In this document: one piece after another, positions 62,525-64,000 of the stretch | Position numbering within the stretch: the first letter of the stretch is position 1 | Layout of the letters: each line of letters begins with the position of its first letter | Assembly: GCA_036787895.1 (NCBI GenBank) | Contig: DAIQOK010000005.1 | Span: 96,839 to 160,838, forward strand | Reading direction: 5' to 3' | Origin: UBA7662 sp036787895 | Lineage (GTDB): Bacteria > Bacteroidota > Bacteroidia > UBA7662 | Length of the DNA: 64,000 bases | Position numbers and translations under genes: made by a program | Notes under the pieces: generated by a model | Told to the model about the DNA's origin: nothing | The model's database searches: none | Seen by the model: the letters and a program-made list of their open reading frames with translations, nothing else

Positions 62525-63115
62525 ATGGGTATTACGCGTTATTTCGACCCCAAACTCAGTGAAGAGCTGCGTTTGCGTTCCGGCTTCCTCCGGAAAGAGG
62601 TATTGTCGCGTTCGCTCGAATTCCGCCAGCTGTTTTACGAATGGCAACAAAACAACCGCTTGCCTGCCTTGCAAAAATTGCGAGCGCAATACGAAGCCAC
62701 CTTTTTCTCAGAGAACGATGATTGTCAAGTCTTTCGCCGTCAACAAAATGCGCGTATTCGTTTTGCGCAGCTGCCATTTAAAAACATTACAGAACTGGCT
62801 TTCGTCCTCGACGAATTGAAGTTACGCGCTACAACTTTTGGCTTCCGTTGTTTTCGCGCCGAAAGCTGGAAGTTGTTGCATGCCGAAGATGGCATAGCCC
62901 AGCATCAACGCTATTTATTGCATTTTTGCCAACCAGGGTGGATAAATCGGTTTTTTAGTCGTTGGATCGACAGTGAACTGCTTGTGCTGGAAAGCATTTG
63001 CCGCGACAAGCAAAAAATCGAACTCGAAATCAGACTTTATCCTGCCAAAAACAAACAAGTAGCCGCTCATGGGATTGATAAACTCATGCAAGCACTTCTA
63101 ATTTCAGAGAATTAA
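62525..63115 (+). CDS. Conserved-looking protein of unknown function
   Basis: I do not recognise this 196-residue protein. It has no signal peptide or membrane helix and is basic and helical at the start (YFDPKLSEELRLRSGFLRKE, then LQKLRAQYEATFF). A mixed alpha/beta part with LAFVLDELKLRATTFGFRCF and a C-terminal strand IELEIRLYPAKNKQ follow. Codon use and base composition fit the neighbours, so it looks like a genuine chromosomal gene. An AT-only inverted repeat (AAAATTAA/TTAATTTT, 63146-63169) follows its stop. Confidence 0.65.
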   Translation: MGITRYFDPKLSEELRLRSGFLRKEVLSRSLEFRQLFYEWQQNNRLPALQKLRAQYEATFFSENDDCQVFRRQQNARIRFAQLPFKNITELAFVLDELKLRATTFGFRCFRAESWKLLHAEDGIAQHQRYLLHFCQPGWINRFFSRWIDSELLVLESICRDKQKIELEIRLYPAKNKQVAAHGIDKLMQALLISEN

Positions 63116-63182
63116 CATTAAGTTAGCTTAAATGCTTTTCAGTACAAAATTAATTTATAAGTTAATTTTCTAGCTGGTTTAA

Positions 63183-63704
63183 TGCTTGTTCAATTTGTTT
63201 GTTCATCTGTTTGAAGTCGCAGTCCGGTCCAAAGTCAGCTACTACTCAGTCAAAATAGAAGTAGATGGGCGAATAAATGAAAAAACCGAAATGTAACTTT
63301 TTTTCGAGAAACACATTGAAGATCCTGAAACCAAAGAATGGGCTCAAGACCTTTAGGAATGGTTAAACACAAGAATTGGCATTCAAAAAGGAGCACAAGA
63401 ACGACTTTTTAGAAATGAAAGATATGCACAAGCATTACCCCCTAACATTCAGGCTATAAATAAGGCAACCAATTACAACCTAAGGCAATATTGTGTAAGA
63501 GTGAGTGAGCAAATTGTAATTCTATTGAATGGAGGTGTGAAAACTGCCAGAACTGCACAGTAGTGCGAAATTGTCCGACCTCATTTTGAATTCGCTAACC
63601 AATTTGCACATGCTTTTTGGAAAGCAATTAAAAATGGAGTAATACAAATTGACAATGTAAATAGAGCCCTGATCTTCAACAATCCCCTCAACTTAAAAAA
63701 ATGA
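63183..63704 (+). pseudogene. Decayed toxin-like gene with three in-frame stops
   Basis: One frame reads as a continuous protein of about 170 residues interrupted by TAA at 63294, TAG at 63354 and TAG at 63561, without any frameshift. Recognisable parts are YYSVKIEVDGRINEKTEM, then EWLNTRIGIQKGAQERLF, NLRQYCVRVSEQIVILLNGG and FANQFAHAFWKAIKNG. Its natural stop (TGA 63702-63704) overlaps the ATG of the following Xre-type gene by four bases, the arrangement of HigBA-like toxin-antitoxin pairs. The start codon is not clear, as only TTG or similar codons are open upstream. The toxin role is inferred from context. Confidence 0.65.
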
Positions 63705-63961
63705 CTGTAGATAATTTTTTTGACTCTCTTGGCGCTTCAATTCCAGAAGAAAGTAAACAGTTCATCCGAAAAAATGGACAGTTATGTGATAGAATTGAAG
63801 AATTGATGTTGGAAAAAGACATCTCCCAAAAAGAGTTAGCAGATAAGATTGGCAAGTCTCCAGCAGAAATCAGTAAGTGGTTAAATGGACTACAAAACCT
63901 CACGCTTAAATCAATCATCAAACTGGAAATTGCATTAGAAGCCGAGGTAGTATCCCACTAA
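63701..63961 (+). CDS. Xre-family helix-turn-helix regulator (antitoxin-like)
   Basis: An 86-residue DNA-binding protein. The Cro/CI helix-turn-helix covers about residues 30-80, with DISQKELADKIGKSPAEISK, then WLNGLQNLTLKSIIKLEIAL. The N-terminal 28 residues are a helical extension that may bind the partner. It overlaps the decayed upstream gene by four bases, as antitoxins do in toxin-first pairs. The frame is intact, so it may still repress its own promoter. The last 39 bases of the window after it hold nothing that I can identify. Confidence 0.85.
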   Translation: MTVDNFFDSLGASIPEESKQFIRKNGQLCDRIEELMLEKDISQKELADKIGKSPAEISKWLNGLQNLTLKSIIKLEIALEAEVVSH

Positions 63962-64000
63962 GTGTGTAAGTAGTAGAAAAAGTTATTCTGGAATTTTTCG

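Noticed and set aside
63116..63182. AT-rich stretch with AAAATTAA/TTAATTTT as a promoter or operator of the toxin-like pair
   Set aside because: The symmetry is made only of A and T and there is no clear TAnnTTTG element, so it cannot be told from chance.

Overview
The window is a continuous piece of a Bacteroidota chromosome of moderate GC content, not a plasmid, phage or obvious genomic island. The evidence is five secreted proteins with type IX secretion (T9SS) C-terminal sorting domains, a PorW/SprE-type T9SS lipoprotein, a GldB homologue beside nadE, Bacteroidota-style SUF and ATP synthase operons, TAnnTTTG promoter elements and DUF families common in this phylum. The genus cannot be fixed from the sequence. 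I saw no rRNA, tRNA, CRISPR array or transposase gene.

Layout: (1) 1-8.3 kb: the end of a photolyase gene, a flavin reductase-like gene, an unknown secreted protein, then the iron-sulfur assembly operon sufB-C-D-S-E-T. This operon is split between sufB and sufC by a small four-helix-bundle gene inside near-perfect 34-bp inverted repeats. (2) 8.5-16.3 kb: a T9SS cargo protein, a DUF1761 membrane protein, an orphan Hpt protein, FabH, a DUF6526 protein, Hsp20, and an overlapping pair of outer-membrane genes, one with a helix-hairpin-helix head. (3) 16.3-19.9 kb: a compact minus-strand polyphosphate cassette, sixA-ppk1-ppx. (4) 19.9-24.6 kb: a tightly coupled plus-strand run of nuclease/phosphatase, methyltransferase, PAP2 phosphatase and ZIP transporter, then an alpha/beta hydrolase. 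(5) 24.7-30.4 kb: three T9SS cargo genes, two of them tandem paralogues. (6) 30.5-41.4 kb: an enoyl-reductase-like protein, a PIG-L deacetylase / 49-residue membrane peptide / sodium-solute symporter cluster coupled by ATGA overlaps, DUF2911, enoyl-CoA hydratase, nadE, an outer-membrane barrel and gldB. (7) 41.6-48.5 kb: a minus-strand cell-envelope and energy operon: LytM-like protein, bactofilin, atpZ, an AtpI-like protein, atpB-E-F-H-A-G. (8) 48.6-55.9 kb: porW/sprE, a class A penicillin-binding protein, uvrC and a PaiB-like protein. (9) 56-64 kb: a lipoprotein, an SDR enzyme, a DUF3127 protein with an SSB-like acidic tail, another T9SS cargo protein, a SCO protein, a lipoprotein, a beta-CASP hydrolase, and at the right edge a toxin-like gene broken by three nonsense codons next to an intact Xre-type regulator.

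Most of this is housekeeping sequence. The places most worth a second look are the inverted-repeat element in the suf operon and its two relatives at 12.2 and 37.8 kb, the decayed toxin-like gene with its surviving antitoxin-like partner, the LytM protein that has lost its zinc ligands beside bactofilin, and the unannotated-size peptide between the PIG-L deacetylase and the symporter.
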